A stretch of DNA of 64,000 nt, from positions 42,071-106,070 of the forward strand of contig DEPT01000068.1 of NCBI GenBank assembly GCA_002358905.1, in the 5' to 3' direction. This document shows, one piece after another, positions 63,924-64,000 of the stretch. The stretch's first letter is position 1. Every line of letters begins with the position of its first letter. This DNA comes from Akkermansiaceae bacterium UBA3385 (GTDB lineage Bacteria; Verrucomicrobiota; Verrucomicrobiia; Verrucomicrobiales; Akkermansiaceae). Under the pieces are notes generated by a model. It saw only the letters and a program-made list of their open reading frames with translations. It did no database searches and was not told where the DNA came from. The translations under genes were made by a program, and so were the position numbers.

Positions 63924-64000
63924 CATATGCAGCCGATAGCAAGGTGAAAACAGAAGACTTTGGAAGAAAAATAGCCGCCTGAGAAGTGTAAAAACAAATG

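Overview
The window looks like a chromosome segment of a Gram-negative bacterium of moderate GC. Verrucomicrobiota, probably an Akkermansia-like lineage, is my best guess. This is inference from gene content: an outer membrane (lpxA, a beta-barrel ending in Phe, lipoproteins), a SecA of 1132 residues, a type III pantothenate kinase, gatCA, and a Wzc/Wza-type polysaccharide locus. No rRNA or CRISPR array is present. Promoters are easy to read. Many have TTGACN or TTGCCN, a 16-18 bp spacer, and TAGAAT, TATTAT or TATAAT. In at least ten genes the -10 hexamer ends only 6-9 nt before the start codon, so those mRNAs should be leaderless or nearly so.

Layout. 1-9.5 kb: a partial tRNA-dihydrouridine synthase, two L,D-transpeptidase lipoproteins, an M42 peptidase, an acyltransferase-3 protein, an NrnA-like DHH phosphatase, truB and ribF. 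The opposite strand then carries thiD, gatA, gatC and two small membrane proteins. 10.5-10.8 kb: two divergent tRNA-Gly genes. 10.8-17.4 kb: a polysaccharide export and assembly locus (secreted protein, beta-barrel, Wzc-like tyrosine autokinase, Wza-like export protein), then an MGDG-synthase-type glycosyltransferase and coaX. 17.5-22.6 kb: acpP, an unknown protein, a LysM protein, an acetolactate synthase large subunit and an O-antigen ligase-like membrane protein.

22.7-31.6 kb: rpsO, an NfeD-like/flotillin pair, a HAD phosphatase, a lipoprotein, lepA, rho, a yebC-family gene and tRNA-Pro. 31.7-36 kb: a 649-residue membrane-anchored acidic protein, a lipoprotein, an unknown membrane protein and map. 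36.1-44.5 kb: lpxA, a HAD phosphatase, two membrane proteins (one an AI-2E-family transporter), secA and an ArgA-like acetyltransferase. 44.5-54.6 kb: an LplT/PlsC fusion related to Aas, a small secreted protein, mutS, a polysaccharide pyruvyl transferase/GT2 fusion, rfbA and rfbB.

54.6-61.4 kb is the accessory part. It holds a minus-strand cassette of unrecognised genes: a small acidic/basic peptide gene, a Gly-rich membrane-active-looking protein, a 379-residue Gly-rich membrane protein, an LRAT-like protein whose catalytic Cys is Ser, and a GYF-TM-ankyrin protein. A divergent HTH regulator and a perfect 18-bp palindrome lie at its head. The cassette is bracketed by two directly repeated copies of a secreted 21-residue-repeat gene, one of them truncated and collapsed by exactly three repeat units. 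A tRNA-Leu with an apparent AAG anticodon lies just outside. 61.6-64 kb: xseA, a small HTH protein and an NlpC/P60 lipoprotein.
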